This document shows positions 1-13,704 of a stretch of DNA of 64,000 nt, piece after piece. The notes under the pieces are model-generated. The model was not told the origin of the DNA and did not search any database. It saw only the letters and a list, made by a program, of their open reading frames with translations. The position numbers and the translations under genes are program-made. Numbering within the stretch: the first letter of the stretch is position 1; every line of letters starts with the position of its first letter. This DNA comes from Rostratula benghalensis (lineage: Eukaryota > Chordata > Aves > Charadriiformes > Rostratulidae). The stretch covers positions 5,228,845 to 5,292,844 of the forward strand of contig VXAI01000015.1 in NCBI GenBank assembly GCA_013399305.1. Direction: 5' to 3'.

Positions 1-3000
1 CAAGAAATCCCTTTTCCCTCTCTTCTTCACTGATATTGGAGTTTTCTTAGTACTGGCTTCACAGCTGACATCACATGGAATTGTTTTTTTACAGTGTTCA
101 CTTTGGGTGCTGTGATAGGAGAGCTGCCATCTCCTCTTCATTTCTTATTTCATCCTGAAATCTTCAAATAGTTCCTTGCACTGATTTCCAGGTCTGTGGC
201 AAAGGAGGGCTTAGTGAAGTTTTGTTTAGGATTTTAACTACACCTGCTGCTAATACCCATACTTCTTTTTTTCTCCTGTGCATTCACCTCATTCTCATAT
301 TCTTTCACCTCTGGTTTCATTTTTGTCCCTTTATGCTTAGAGCTATGTGGCTTCCCCTCTCTGTTTTATTCTCCCCGCATAACGACTTTCGAAACAGTGT
401 GGGATCCCCACATCCTCGTAATTTGTGTTGGTGATAAGTGCCCAAGATGACCCTTTTGAGATGCTGAAGAGCTGGGCAGCCTCAAAGCCCGAGGGCCTGC
501 TAGGCTTGCCCAGAAGCCTGCAAACCCAGAGGGATGTGCAGCCACACGGGACGTCTCCCCCTGTGCGAGAGGAAATTCCAACACCGTAGAATGGATGATG
601 GAAACCGCCTTTGGAAGGTACGCTCTCCAGCCTCTAATGTAACTGGAACTTCTCCTCCAAACATCCTGCCTTGCTCAGGGATGGCCTTTACCTCTGAGCA
701 GCAGGGGGGCAGAGACAGGATGTTCTTGTGACCTTTGCCTACGCTGCTGGAGCAGCTGGGCTCCCAACGTACGGGCTTGGAGCTCTGCCTGCAGACAGGC
801 TGGAGAGAGAACCGTCCTGGACGTGTGCTGATCTGTGACAAACCCAAAGGAGTCTTTCCAACAAAATCACTTTGGGCAGTGTGGCAGGTACCAGGGACTA
901 CCCAATGGCCAGTTTCTTTTCTGTTTGCTAAAGGATAAGATGGAAAAGGACACAAGGGTTCTCACCACTGACACGGTCCTAAAATGTAAATAGGCCAAAC
1001 TTTCAAGGGAGAGCTCAGGAGTTTAAAGAAAATTATTTCTGCCTGCCAATAATCTCACCTTTACACCATGACATCCCCCTGCAGCAGGCAGCTCTGTAGG
1101 CAGCTTGTGGTTACCAAAGCTATTAGATTCTCTTTACTGAAATAACTCTATTAGTCTCATGTTTTATGCAGCTCATAGATGTAGTCCTATTGATTTAACT
1201 TGAATGAGCACCTTTTTATTTTTTTTTTGGCAGTAAGATGTTTGCTTTTCTACACTTTGCTGGCTTTCTTGTTGCCTAACGCTACAGCCTCTGCAGCTGG
1301 GGTAGGGCACTGGTTTTCAGTGAACTAATGTTCAGTGCAGGGCACTTGCACTTATTGATTCAGCATCAAGGGCCATTCTTGTGCAGATTCATTCTGCCTT
1401 GCTGCTCTGTACCCACTTCATTTCTAGCTGTGCACTCAGGTTCAAGGGGATTGTGCAGCGAAGATTTTATTCAAACGAGAATAACCACAACTCACTTGTT
1501 TCCTGTGCTGCTCAAGAGGCTGCTATCTAGAAAACACACCTGCAGCTTGAGGCTTTGCAGCTCAAGCACTTGACAGTCCCTGAAAGGCACTGCCAAAGTC
1601 TTCAGAAGTCACGGGAAAGGTTTGGTACAAAGGGTCCATTTCTCATGAGGTGAATTTCCCGCTCAGTTGATGGGGCAGGTAGAGCTAGAGGGTATCTCCT
1701 CTGCCTTCCTGAGGAGCAGCACATGCCCAGCAGCTCTGGCTACAGCAGAGGGGTCAGGCAAGATGGTACCAACATCCTGTACTGAGTTAGGGAGTTGGGA
1801 AGGGGTGAGTTCCTCCAGTCAGATTCCTGCTTTCCAGGATACCTTATATTTATTTTCCTTAGTTCTTTTCTTTCAGTCTCAGCCTTTATTTAGAATCACC
1901 TTCATTTTCAGGTACCTCAGGCTTTTCTTGGAGCTTGCTGTTCTTTCTGAACACCCAGTGACAAAAAGAAAATTATTTGAAAGATGGGCAACAGCAGCCA
2001 CCTTCAAAATCTCTTCAGTCTCACTAAATAGGGTCCCTTCCCACCTTGACCCTCGGACACTCACACAATGTCAGCAACATCACGCTCCTGTAAAAAAAAA
2101 ATCTGTGTATTCTTCACATGGGCTGAAGCTGGAGGCATTTTCTTACAAGAATTAAGGAGATCAAAGTTGGCAATAATGTATTTTTCCTCAGCAAAATTAG
2201 TTTCACAAGATGAAAATATCAATAACAGCATAAGGCGATTAAACAAGCCACATTGTCAAGTTTGCAAAGAACAGAAGGTCTTAGCAAATGGCTGTCTGCT
2301 AGACTTCAGACAACCCTACTCACCAGCAACTCTGGGAAAAAACAAACAAGTTCTAACTTCAATAGTTATAGTTGCATGGAATCCACAAAGAATACTGGGA
2401 ATCACCCGTGCAGCCCCATATTCACAGTCACCAGTTCCCTTCTACCCGTTCTGTGCTCCAGTGTTACTTTGTCCTTATTTGTGGTCCTTGGGTCCTGACT
2501 GTCACCCAGTAATTGTGCAAACGTTCGCTTGGCATTTGTAGTGCACAGAATGTGTTTAAAAACACAGCAATGAAGGATCTGCTCCAAGAAGGGATTTTCT
2601 CACTTTACACTGATCATCTCATGCTAAACTCACTACAGGTTGGGGAAGTCTAAAAGGCTACAGCTTCTGCGTGGCAGGGACTATTTAAGTCTGCAGTTTT
2701 CCAGTACTGGTCTATTGAAATCTTGTATTTTTGGAGGGCAATAAAAGATGAGGAGAGAAAATCTCCCCTGGCAACATGTACTCTTGAAAGGCCCTTTCCA
2801 AGCAAACATTCCAGCAGTGAGAAATACTTCAGCACGCTGCGCTCCCGTTTTTCTCCTTCCTTCCCTCCCCCCCTCCCCAGTCTATGTGCTCGGTATCCAA
2901 AGCACACATTTCCTTGTGCCCCATCTTACAGAACTCTTCCACATCACCTTCATGCCCTTGGCTGAGGAAGGCCTCACAACCAAAGGTTGTGTTCTTTCAC

Positions 3001-6000
3001 GCGGTGCTATCTCTGTTTTATGTTTCTTTGCAGCTGGTCATACAGCATTTGGGGTTTGGAGGCAAAAAAAAGTATCATGGTATTCTGAAATACTGATTGC
3101 ATCAAATGGCAACTAGATTGGAAGACAGTAATCACGCTGGGCTCAGGCGATTAAAAACTCACTTGGAAAATTGGCGCTTGCTGAGCCTCTCTAGAAAGAG
3201 ATGAATTAAGAAGGGAAACAATAAGGAAGGGCATACATTAATTTTGCTCCACAGAGGATGATGTTGAGTGTCAGAGATCTAAGGAAGGACTGCGTGTCTT
3301 AAGGATTTTTCTCTTACATTTTCAGATGAAAACCTAAGATCTGTTGGAGAGGGGTTGCAAATTAAATCCAAACAGTAATCTCAGAAGCAGCAATTGGAAA
3401 AGAGCAAATAAATAAAGCATAGAAATAGGAGATAGCATTTCCTGCTAGGAACTTATCATTTCTGACAATGCAGCTCAAACAAAGCACTGCCCCTTGCTGG
3501 CAGTCCTGCTGGGCAATCTCCATTCTCCATTCCCTGGGTAATGTCATTCCCCTCCTCTCTGCTAAGCTGCACTGGTTATTTGTACAAGTAACTCAATAAA
3601 GGATTACCTCCCAGAATGTCTGTATTGTAGCAAGCCCTGTGTCCCTCCTGTTCAGCGCTGAGAGCTGCAGGGCAGGCACTGTGGCCACAGAGCTTTTATG
3701 CAGAGTTGAGTACATTGTACTCACTCCACAAATAATACACGTATGCGACTCAAACAATCGCCCAGATCTTTTTCAGTGAAGTACACATGCATTTTGCAGC
3801 ATTTTGATGACACTTTCAAGAGTTGGTGTATCTCTGCTCATTATTCCCCTGTTTAGTACAACACATTCTTTTCTCTGGCTCATGACTGATCAGATCCAGG
3901 CTCGTGTTTAAGGCAGGTTTCATTCTCCAGGCTGGAATTCCCTTTGAAGGAGCTGCAGAGTTCAGTACCTGCAGACTGCCTGCTGCAAAGAAGGGCATTA
4001 ATGTGCCCCCTCAGTGCATCTATGCCTTTCAATACCTATATCTATCTATACATACAGCCTTGTATTGGCTCACAGTTTGCTGAGGGAATCTGCTTTTGTA
4101 CCACGTGTGCTTTTGAAGCTGAACTGCCATACTTTTTAAACAAAATCAAGTTTTTGCCATACAGTTGTGAACAGCTCTGTACCAAATGTGAAAGAAAAAT
4201 TCCGCTGCCTGCACTGGAGCACTAAGGTGGCTGGAGCTCCTGTTTGTCTTCCAGGGCACAGGCTGGGAGACGGTGCTGTCAGTGCTGGTAGCTGTTTGAC
4301 TGCTGAGTATTTGAAGGGAAACACACAAGTAATGTGCGTGTTTATTCTAGAATCATGTAGCAGTTCCAGTGCTTTTCCTCAGGAGAAATTCATCAAAGGG
4401 GTAAAAAGTTAAACAACCAAATACTAACAAAACTGTGATTCATTTTCACACCAAATTCAGTGGAAAGCTGCTTAATTCCCCAGCCAAGCATCACAGAATT
4501 CCAAACCTGCCCCACTGAGTTGCAAAATATAGGGGGTGATGGACTTAGTTTCTGTTTCCTATTGAACAAATGCAAACTTTAAAGTTTTAATCTCTGATTG
4601 ACACTTTTGCTTTTTTAAAGATATACTTGGACCATGCTCCGGTAGCCTGACTCAGCTCACCAAAGCAACTCTTTACCTCTCCACTGATTAAAGGAAATCT
4701 TTGATGTGGGAGTGAATGCTTCACTACAGTGACGTTAGTAGAAATCGCACCTTAATCCACAGCACAAACCAAAACACTAAATCCTGCCATTTATTTAACC
4801 CTGAAGCGAAGGTTCCCACCGAAGTGGACGGGACACAAGTGGAAGAAGGGAGAAGCCCCACCCCAGTGTGTATCTTCCATTCCCTGTCCTTCAAGAAAAT
4901 GGCAAAAGAAATACAGTTTGTAACATAATTTTGTTCTCTCTTCCTTATTTAATGAATTGTTCAACTTATTAATCCAATGGTTATTCCTTAAGGCTGGATT
5001 TTCCTCATTCTCCTCCAAATCCCAGAGAGACCCCAGTCCCCGTGTACGAAGCTACAGATCTGCCTGGTGACCTGCTCGCTCTTCTCCTCCTGCTGTTCCC
5101 GTGAAAAGAATCAAAACTGTTTGCATTCTGATTTTCAAGTCTGTATGATGAGAATGCAAAAATATTAATAATTAAAAACACAGCAAGAACAAAAATAATG
5201 CCTCCTGCCACAGAGGAGAAAAGGAGCTGGTTACTGTCAATGGTAGGTACTTTTTATGTCAAATAAATTAACGGCACTTCCAAATGACGGTGGCGTGTCA
5301 GCCTCATCATCTCCATCCTCAACTCCAATTATGTATCTCAAGGGAACACATCTCAGAACACATCACCACAGCACAGGTGTGAGTTAAACCACAAGAACAT
5401 CCACTCAAGTTGCAGTCAAAATGTGACCGTGACCCACAGGGCTGGGGAACACCAAGGTCTGGATGCCGAGTGTGACCATCGCTGCCCCAGCACAGCCTGC
5501 TCTGGAAATACAGCCTCTCTGGGGGCTGAAAGACACAGCATTGTGTGGACATTTAAACACACATTTTAGGTGCCCAAAACACTATCACTTACTTAAAATG
5601 GGAAGCTATGCCATCCAGAAAGAACCATTTGCTGCCCAATTCCCCTTCTCAGCTCTCGCTCCAGTGAAGAGGGTGGGAGATAAAAGACTTTTTTCTCACC
5701 CGTGGCTGACAGCTGATGGGTGTCTTAACTTCCTCATGGAGTACATCGTGCCCTCTGGAAAAACCTCCGTCACTCCAACGCCTTTCACACCGTTGCATGA
5801 CTGTAGCTGTGAGCACGTTTTGGCCCCCAGGGTTTTGATAACAAGGGGAATCTGAATTAATTTCCCCAGCCAGTCTGACAGTTCAAGAGGTATAAAAGCC
5901 TGGAATCTGTGAGGTTCACACATCCGCAATTAAAATATTTAAATGGCCAGCTGCATTACACTTTATAAAGCACTTAATTTCCTACAGAATTTGGAGAAAA

Positions 6001-9000
6001 AGGCTTCCAGAAGTTTGTCATTTTTCTCCCAACAACAGCTACTTATTGCTGCATTTGCTTTTGTTGAGCCTGGCCCGAGTTGTTTACTCTGTGCATCTCT
6101 TAGTATAAAATATTCAGAGTTTATCCTAAGCAATGTCGCGGTTCAGGCTAATGATTGTTTCCCAGGGCTGGGATCGGTGCCCTTTGCATTTCTGCTCTCA
6201 GAGCAGCCAAATGCTAAGCCATGGAATTGTTTTCTTCCTCTGAAGCAGCAGCTGGTCCCTTGGAAGACACCATAAGCATCTCTGCCGAAATCTGTGTAAT
6301 TGCACATGTCGGCATGGTCTGTTCTTAACGGATCCTCTCCCAGACGAAACACTGCTTTCTCAAGCTGGCTTTGAAGACTGTGTGTGTTTAAAAATAGCTT
6401 CAGGAAGATACACACATATATTTTGCTATAAACTGTGTATAATGTGTACTGTGTACAGAATATTAATTCTTCAATATGTGATTTTGTGAGATTGCCTCAT
6501 TGGCATCCTTATTGCTATACATGGAGCTGGTTTGTGTGCAAATACGATTCTAGACCCAAAGTTTTAGCTTGGCACAATCGTAAAACAATATAGATTTCAA
6601 CCTGCTGCTGTGTAACAACAGCAATTTTGAAGATAAATCTTTAATATGCAGTAAGTGGGTATGTCGCTCTTTTCTGATCATACTGTGTCTAGCTAGAAAA
6701 CTAATTAGCAGAATCTGGTGACCGCAATGTCAGAACCTCTGATATTTCAACAAAAAGCAAAATCCTTAATTCAACAGTCGAGATACTGTCGAGAGATCTG
6801 CAGTGCTCTCCTGCCTCTCGTGTGACTCATAAAGAGGAACTTTGTACGGGGCCAAGGGGGGTGGAGGTTTTGGTCAAAATAACTAGAAATCCTAAGAAGC
6901 TTTAACTTCTAAGTTAGATGAATTGCAAGCACCTCAATAATATTTAATTATTGGTCTAACTTAGACATACCTGTCTGCAGATCTAAAAGACAAGATGCAG
7001 TCTTCAACAGGTTTCTTGCCAATAAATCCTACTGGTCCAGGAGTATCCTTATCTCCAGTATGGTGTTACTGAGACACAGAGCAGCAGCCTCACAGAGGAG
7101 GTCTGGAGTCAAGGAGAGAGCTAAACCACAACTACTCAGTCCCAAGCAGGATCCTCACCTCCTCAGTGAGCCTTCTGTTCAGCTGAGGAATGCTTCACTC
7201 CGTAAAACCTCTTACCTCTCCAGCCATCAGGGGGGTCATTATTTCAGGGGCTTTGTGAGGTACTGCAGAGTCCATTACCTCCCGCCCTCCAGAGTCTCCA
7301 GATGGAGATAAAGATGGCAGTGACTCAAGGTTGTTAACAGCTGATTTCATGGAGCTGATGGTACCGACTCACTGGCACTAATCAGGTGAGATTAAAAGGA
7401 TAGCAGGGACAGGGAGAGGGACTCACCAAATTAAACATGTGCACTTCAAAAGCTTTCTGGTTGAACAGCTGCCTGCCCAGCCCCGACCTGAACCCTCTCC
7501 CAGGGCAAGACAGAGCTGTTAAGCCTCCAGGGCTGACAACCTTCAACCATTCACAAAAAACGTCACTTAAAAAATAAGATCCAGTTCAAAACGAATTCTG
7601 TAATAAACCAACTGGCACCAAAGCAAATCCATCACATAAACAAGTAAAGAGCATTTTCACTGCTTCCAGGAGGAGTTTGGACTCCTGGAGTGAGCTAATT
7701 TCTGTGTGAGTGACCACAAAATAAAGCTCTTAGGTAATGTAGTGATAGGTACTCAAAAATATGATAGATGGAGAAATAAGATTAGCTCCACTTTATGTAC
7801 ATTACATTCTTGATCACATCCTTTAATGGCGAAGCAGCTGCAGAACTTGCAAATTACAAGCTCTGGCTTTGTCTTCAGAGCTCCTGCATAAATGGTTGTA
7901 TTTAAGAACTCCAGGCAGGCACTCCCTTCTGTAAGTTGTCCTAAGAATGTGCTGTGAGCCTGCAGCAAGAAATTTTTCCCAAAATTTCAGTATTATTTAA
8001 ATGGAAGAACCACAGCATCCTCCCCTTTCCCTTAATTTCCTGCCCTTCTCTCCCCCGGGTCTCTTGTGGCAGTCTCAGTGCTGGGGTCAGAGATCCCTGT
8101 GCCCAGGGTTGTTGAATAAGGTCCTCAGGAGCTCATCTGCTTTTTCTCTGAAAGTGGGAAGAACCTTCCTGAGATTCAATCTATTTTAGCTATTACCTTT
8201 TCTGCCTTTTTTACACTATTTTTACTGCACATTAGATAAAGCCTAGCTGACTGCTGCTAGGAAAATTAGGTCTTCTATTGTTTTAACATTAATTATGGAG
8301 AGTTCAAGATAAGGTTTGTGTTAGAAAAGTAGGAGGTAGGAATGGTTTGAGTTTTACTTTCATTATAATTAGACAGGAAATTATGAAAAGGTGAAAAAAT
8401 AATTCATTGGAGTGCTTTTCTCTAGCAAGCTGACAAGAAAAGTGCGTTCTCCCGTGGCTGGAGTTCATGGTTAGCAAAGCACCACTGTTCTTAACACATG
8501 CCTCTGCCTGGGCACACTGGGCTTTTTCTATTGCACTTTACATGTGGGCAGGAACGGGCAGGATAGGACCCTTTGACTCCCTTCTGCTCAACTGAAGGCC
8601 CTTTCTGTTACCAAAAAATAGGCTGAATTAGTCCATGGTGTAACTCCATGGAAGCCGTTTGAATTACTGCAGAGATTAATCTGAACCATCAGTTAATTTC
8701 TGTGTAAGTCACAAAGGACATGACAATGTGACTACTCTGAGAGTGAATTCATCGGGCAGCTGTCTCCCTTTCATTTGTACACTCACTGAGATAAACATTT
8801 GGACTAAGAAGCTGTCCTCATTATAATTTCCTCACTTGATGATGCTTTGTGGGTGTTTATAACTACCACCTAACTGCACTGTTTTCAGAGTTCTTCTTCA
8901 AGTGAAATTCAAGCTTTTAATTTTACAGGGACGAAAGAGGAGGGTATGGAGCTTGCTTGGAGCTCCTAAGCAGCTGTAAAGATTGTGCCAAAGCCCCGCA

Positions 9001-9581
9001 GGTTAGACTTCCCTCTGCCATCTCGAGGTGTTCCCTCCACCACTGATGTCAGTCCAACTCTTTATTTCTAACTATGGCTCAAAGGCCAGTGAAGAGCAAA
9101 TGAACTCCACTGTAACAGGCCAGCAGAACTTCAGCAGTGCTTACATTTCCTGGCAGGCTGGATGAGCGCAGGAGGTCCTTACCATGGTACAAATGCTTTC
9201 ATGTTTTTCTTCAAGGCTTTTTTCCCCTACCTGTGAAGACTGAGGCTCCAAGGATCAGCGTACAGGGTTCAGCCCACCATGCCTACAGCTCCTTTATCTC
9301 TCAGTGCATTGCCCATCACCAGAGCAGCTGAATAATTTGGGCATAAATTCTACCAAGTTTCCACCATTTCTTTTCAGCATCACAACCCTATTCAGCTGTG
9401 GCTCATAGGAAAAGCAGGACATGGGGCAGGAAGTCCTTCAAGTGAGTGTGTGGCAGAAGACCACTGAAGTTAATGAGACTCCAGTGGAGATAAGGATTTT
9501 GTCTATTCAGAGTCAACAGTAGCTTCAGAAACTATGTAAGGCAAGATGAGGCTGGGAAAAGGATGTATTTCTCCGCCTTGT

Positions 9582-9665
9582 TTGCAGATAAGGAAGCAGG
9601 ATTCCAAGGGGAATGAGTGATTTACCCACAGTCACACAGGAAATCAGCAAGAGATATGGAAATTA
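9582..9665 (+). repeat. MIR/CORE-SINE-like remnant
   Basis: The order GCAGATAAGGAAGC, AATGAGTGATTTACCCACAG, TCACACAGGAAATC follows the classic MIR/CORE-SINE middle region (AGATGAGGAAACTGAGG, GTGACTTGCCCA, GTCACACAG). Clearly degraded; boundaries are approximate. Confidence 0.55.
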
Positions 9666-10764
9666 ATGCTGAGAAGCATTTCAGTGCCTTAATCATAAAG
9701 CCAATCTTTTCCCTCAAATGCCAACAGCATTAAGTGTTCCTTTTCAATAAAGGAGTCAGTGTAAGAGTCTCACTGAGTTACAGAATGTTTCCATCAGAAA
9801 TTTTAGAGGGCAGACAGTTCAAGTACAAATGGTTGGTCAGTATCAGCACCTCTGTCCAGCTGTAGGGACCAGGGAATGTAGCTGAACTGGGCAAGTCTAA
9901 CTGTAAGATTCCCTTCAGGATCAAGTCACAGTAAGGTTGGAAAAGGCAAGGCAAAAAGTAATGGGCCTGTTTCACTGTATTTACCACTAATCAGGTAGGC
10001 TCTGAAAAACGTGGACTGAAACATTCTCTTGCTGGGAAGCTATTGAACTGTTAGGTGGAGGGAATATATGGCTTGGAATAGGAAAGATTCACATCTGCCT
10101 ACAAGTAAATCACTTGTACATCACTATCTCTTTGACCATCTCTGAGCAGTATTGGTATCAAGGTGACATCTAGGTAGCTGCCAGAGAAGCACATTTTGTG
10201 TAAATACATAATAGCCTGGGCCAAGGTCTGTTTTTATTTAAACTGAAAGTGCTACAGCAGTGATCAAAGAATTGTCTCATTAATTGTCTATTAAATCATT
10301 AGCTATTAAACAGAAATAAAAGGTTAAGAATGCAACACTCTGTGTTCTGCCCAAAAGAATATGGATACCTCTCCAATTACAAAGAAACAATAAAGGCAGA
10401 ATTAACACTGAAAAGAAGCTTAAGATCAGGCAATTACATCCAAAATGCCTGACAACTCTTGTTAGAGGGTTTAGCAGTTCCACCTATATAGAAAAATCAA
10501 CACAGATTTGGAAGCAAAGTCAATATTGCCTGTACCAAAGGGGCTTGTAAAGGTAATATGCATGTTTCTGGAAAAAATACAGGCACATAAACACTGTACT
10601 AAATTTTAACTCAGCTAATTAATCGTTACGGATTCAATCTTGCAACCAATACATAGATTTCCAGTTAAAAAATTATGCGTGAACAGCATTCAGTCTGAGA
10701 GCACCTCTCAGTAATTTGTGACTGAAATCCATTATAAGGATGCTGCAATTTTCACAAAAATAAC

Positions 10765-10830
10765 ATTACTCCCATTTTGTATCACCAGGATGAGGCAAGA
10801 TGAACTCAGTGAAGCCCAGATTCACACCCC
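10765..10830 (+). repeat. Possible MIR-like remnant
   Basis: TACTCCCATTTTGTATCA followed by GGATGAGGCAAGATGAACTC resembles the CCCATTTTACAGATGAGG core of MIR elements. Short and uncertain. Confidence 0.3.
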
Positions 10831-13497
10831 TTGGTTTTGCTCATTGGCAATAAATTAGAGCTGGGTTTCAGGTCTAGGAAAGAGTAGATTCCCAGAGGCA
10901 TTCTCTTCTGTCACTGATTTGATACCCAAATAATTTCACAGAGCAGCCAAACAAAGACCTGATTTATACCAAACTTAGTCACTACCAAAAAAGTGGGGGG
11001 GAGGACGAGGACACTTACAGTGCACGTATTGTAAAACCTGTGCAGAATTTTGGTCTGTGTTATGGTTTGCTTTATCCAGGCTACTGAAAGGAATGGGAGG
11101 ACAGTCATCACCTTGAAGGTGATTTGGAGCAGGTCTAATTCCATCGAGAAATACAACCCCTTTTGAAGAAGCAAGAAAGGAAGATGGTCAAAGGGCAAGA
11201 GCTTTGCTTTCTTGAAGTGTATAAATCCACAGCTGCAACTGGAAATCTTGTCTCTGCTCATGGAGGTCACGTCAAGTCTTATTTAGTTGCCAGCTTCAGT
11301 AGAGCTTTTGAATTTGGGAACCAGAACTATTTCATGCCCAGCTGTGATAGGACAGCCATACGGACAACCACTGATTGAACTAAATGGACTTTAAGCAGGC
11401 AGGGTTTTGAAAAGCACTGTCTCCTTGACATCTGCAGATACTAATTTTATTAGTGGAAGAGGAATGGGAGTCTTTTTCCTGACCTTTTCCTATTTGATTC
11501 AGTCCAATATTCTCTAACTCCAACAAGTCCTAGAAATACTAGAAAATCAATTAACAGAAACAGAAGTCCACATATGCCATCTTGTAGATCTGGATCTGGT
11601 TTTCTGAAGTGCAAAGAAGACAGTCTCAGCAGTATTTTGATAATAATTGATAATTTGGTGCTTGAGTTTATAATATGAAAAAATCATTGTGAACTCATAA
11701 ATAATAGCCACTCATCAGATAACAGCTGTATGTTACAACAAAAAAAGAATAGCAAAATTTATCAAGGGAGTTTTCAAGGAAATTTGGTTTTCAGAAAACG
11801 TGCTTTCCAATTTCCCCATCTGATATATGAGGGAAAATATAGAAGCTAGAGCACAGGCTAGAGACACAAGAGACCTATCCCATCACCAGCTGAGGCTAAA
11901 CATTGGAGCAGTCACTTTCATGAAAAGAGAGTATTACACTGATGTCCTTCACAAAACGCTTTGAGTTCTGAAAGCTGCTGGGTGGTGTTACTGCATCACT
12001 GAGGCCAAGCTACCGGCTTCTGTGAGCATCCAGTGGCACACGTGCCTCTGCCCAGTGACCCCAATCTTATTTACAAAAACTGTTAGAAGCAAGTAGAGAC
12101 TGCCTAACTAAGGCTTTCACCCAAAGCCATTGTGCTTTTTGGTAACTCCTGAGGATCACATGGATGTCATCTCTCACCTACCCATAGATCTCAGAAAGAG
12201 GAAACATCTACAAAACATACAGTAGTTCTGTAAGCTCTGCAACTGCAAAAGAATTTCTTTGTTGTTGGACCTAAAATGTAATGAAATTTTGTTTGATTTA
12301 GAGGATGCAGTTTATTCAAACAACTGGTAACAAGCTTATTCAGAGTTGTGAAAAATAAGAAGATGAATTTCTTGTTCCAGCATATCAACTCAAAGTAATT
12401 AACTTTGCTGTGTGCAATTCTTTAGCCAGGTAAAGAACACGACCATTTATCTGACAAAGTACAAGCTATTTATTAGGACCTTTGGAGTCTTAACTACCCA
12501 GAGGTTACAATAACAGGTGAAGAGGGCACAGTAAAGGATGTGGGTTTCCAATGCCATCTGAAGAAAACTTAAAGTGCTCAGGTCTAGAATACACTCACAT
12601 GACAAAACTGATAGCTAGAATATGGGGAGGAACTTGTTTCTTGAAAGCTATTGAGACAGCTATTCATAACATCTGTAGGTTACATGAATACTATGTAAAA
12701 TGGATGACTACACTACTCTACTTTTATAGCATTTATATATAATATACTGCACTTTCCTGGAATTCAGAAAAAGAAACTATCTTTGTAGAACTACCCTAAG
12801 AAATTAACAAATAATACAAAACCCTCCCACCCCTACACAGAATTCATTGTAGTCAATTCTGAAGTTCATTTAAAACAAGAAAAAAACCCACCCCCACATC
12901 ACATAATCAAACAAATAAACTTATTAAAGATATTGAAAGGTACCTCTTCTATGCCTAAAAATAATAATGAGCTAAAAGCTGAAGGCCATGCAATGCTGTC
13001 AGAAGTCATCCAGTCTATGTCTTGATAAAGTCACATTAATGCTGTTTTCTTCTCAATGTCAGGGAGGGACAACCAGTGGAACATACCATCTAAAAAAACC
13101 CAAAACAACTACAACATTGTTTAAAATGTTTTGCCACCTGGTGGTTATTTTCTATTCTCTGCTGTGCTCTTCCAGATTTTGGGGCAGTTCAGCATCTTTA
13201 CTTATAAGAAATTCCTGACTGGAGAGCAGGTGATGCAGTCAGAAGTGCGTAGGAAAGCTTGCTGCACGCTGTTACCATTGACTGTGCTATTACCATTAAA
13301 TAACAGATGCAGAAAAGCCACACGAGAACAAAGACCCCTGTGTGGGAATTGACTTCTCCCCAGTGGGATGTATCAAACACGTTCCTCCTCATCAGCCCTG
13401 CCTGGGCAGAGGAGAAAGGCTAGGACTGCTCTTGCAGCATCCCTGGCCCTCTCTCCCGTATGGAACACACCAGCAGAAATTGCTCCCCATCGGTCTA

Positions 13498-13704
<207 letters not shown>

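Noticed and set aside
500..955. 151-codon minus-strand open frame in a GC-richer patch
   Set aside because: Overlapping open frames exist on the other strand and no family is recognisable; GC-rich sequence simply has fewer stops.
1667..2155. 162-codon plus-strand open frame
   Set aside because: No domain, no flanking promoter or splice context, and low-complexity composition; treated as a chance frame in intron.
7545..7575. Minus-strand F-F-V-N-G followed by a stop, resembling the family F-V-N-G-K-E motif of the next exon
   Set aside because: A stop follows immediately and neighbouring family residues are absent; coincidence rather than a broken exon.
12985..13100. Possible CR1 LINE 3' fragment (GTCATCCAGTCTATGTC)
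   Set aside because: The resemblance is too short, and the terminal octamer repeats expected of avian CR1 are absent.
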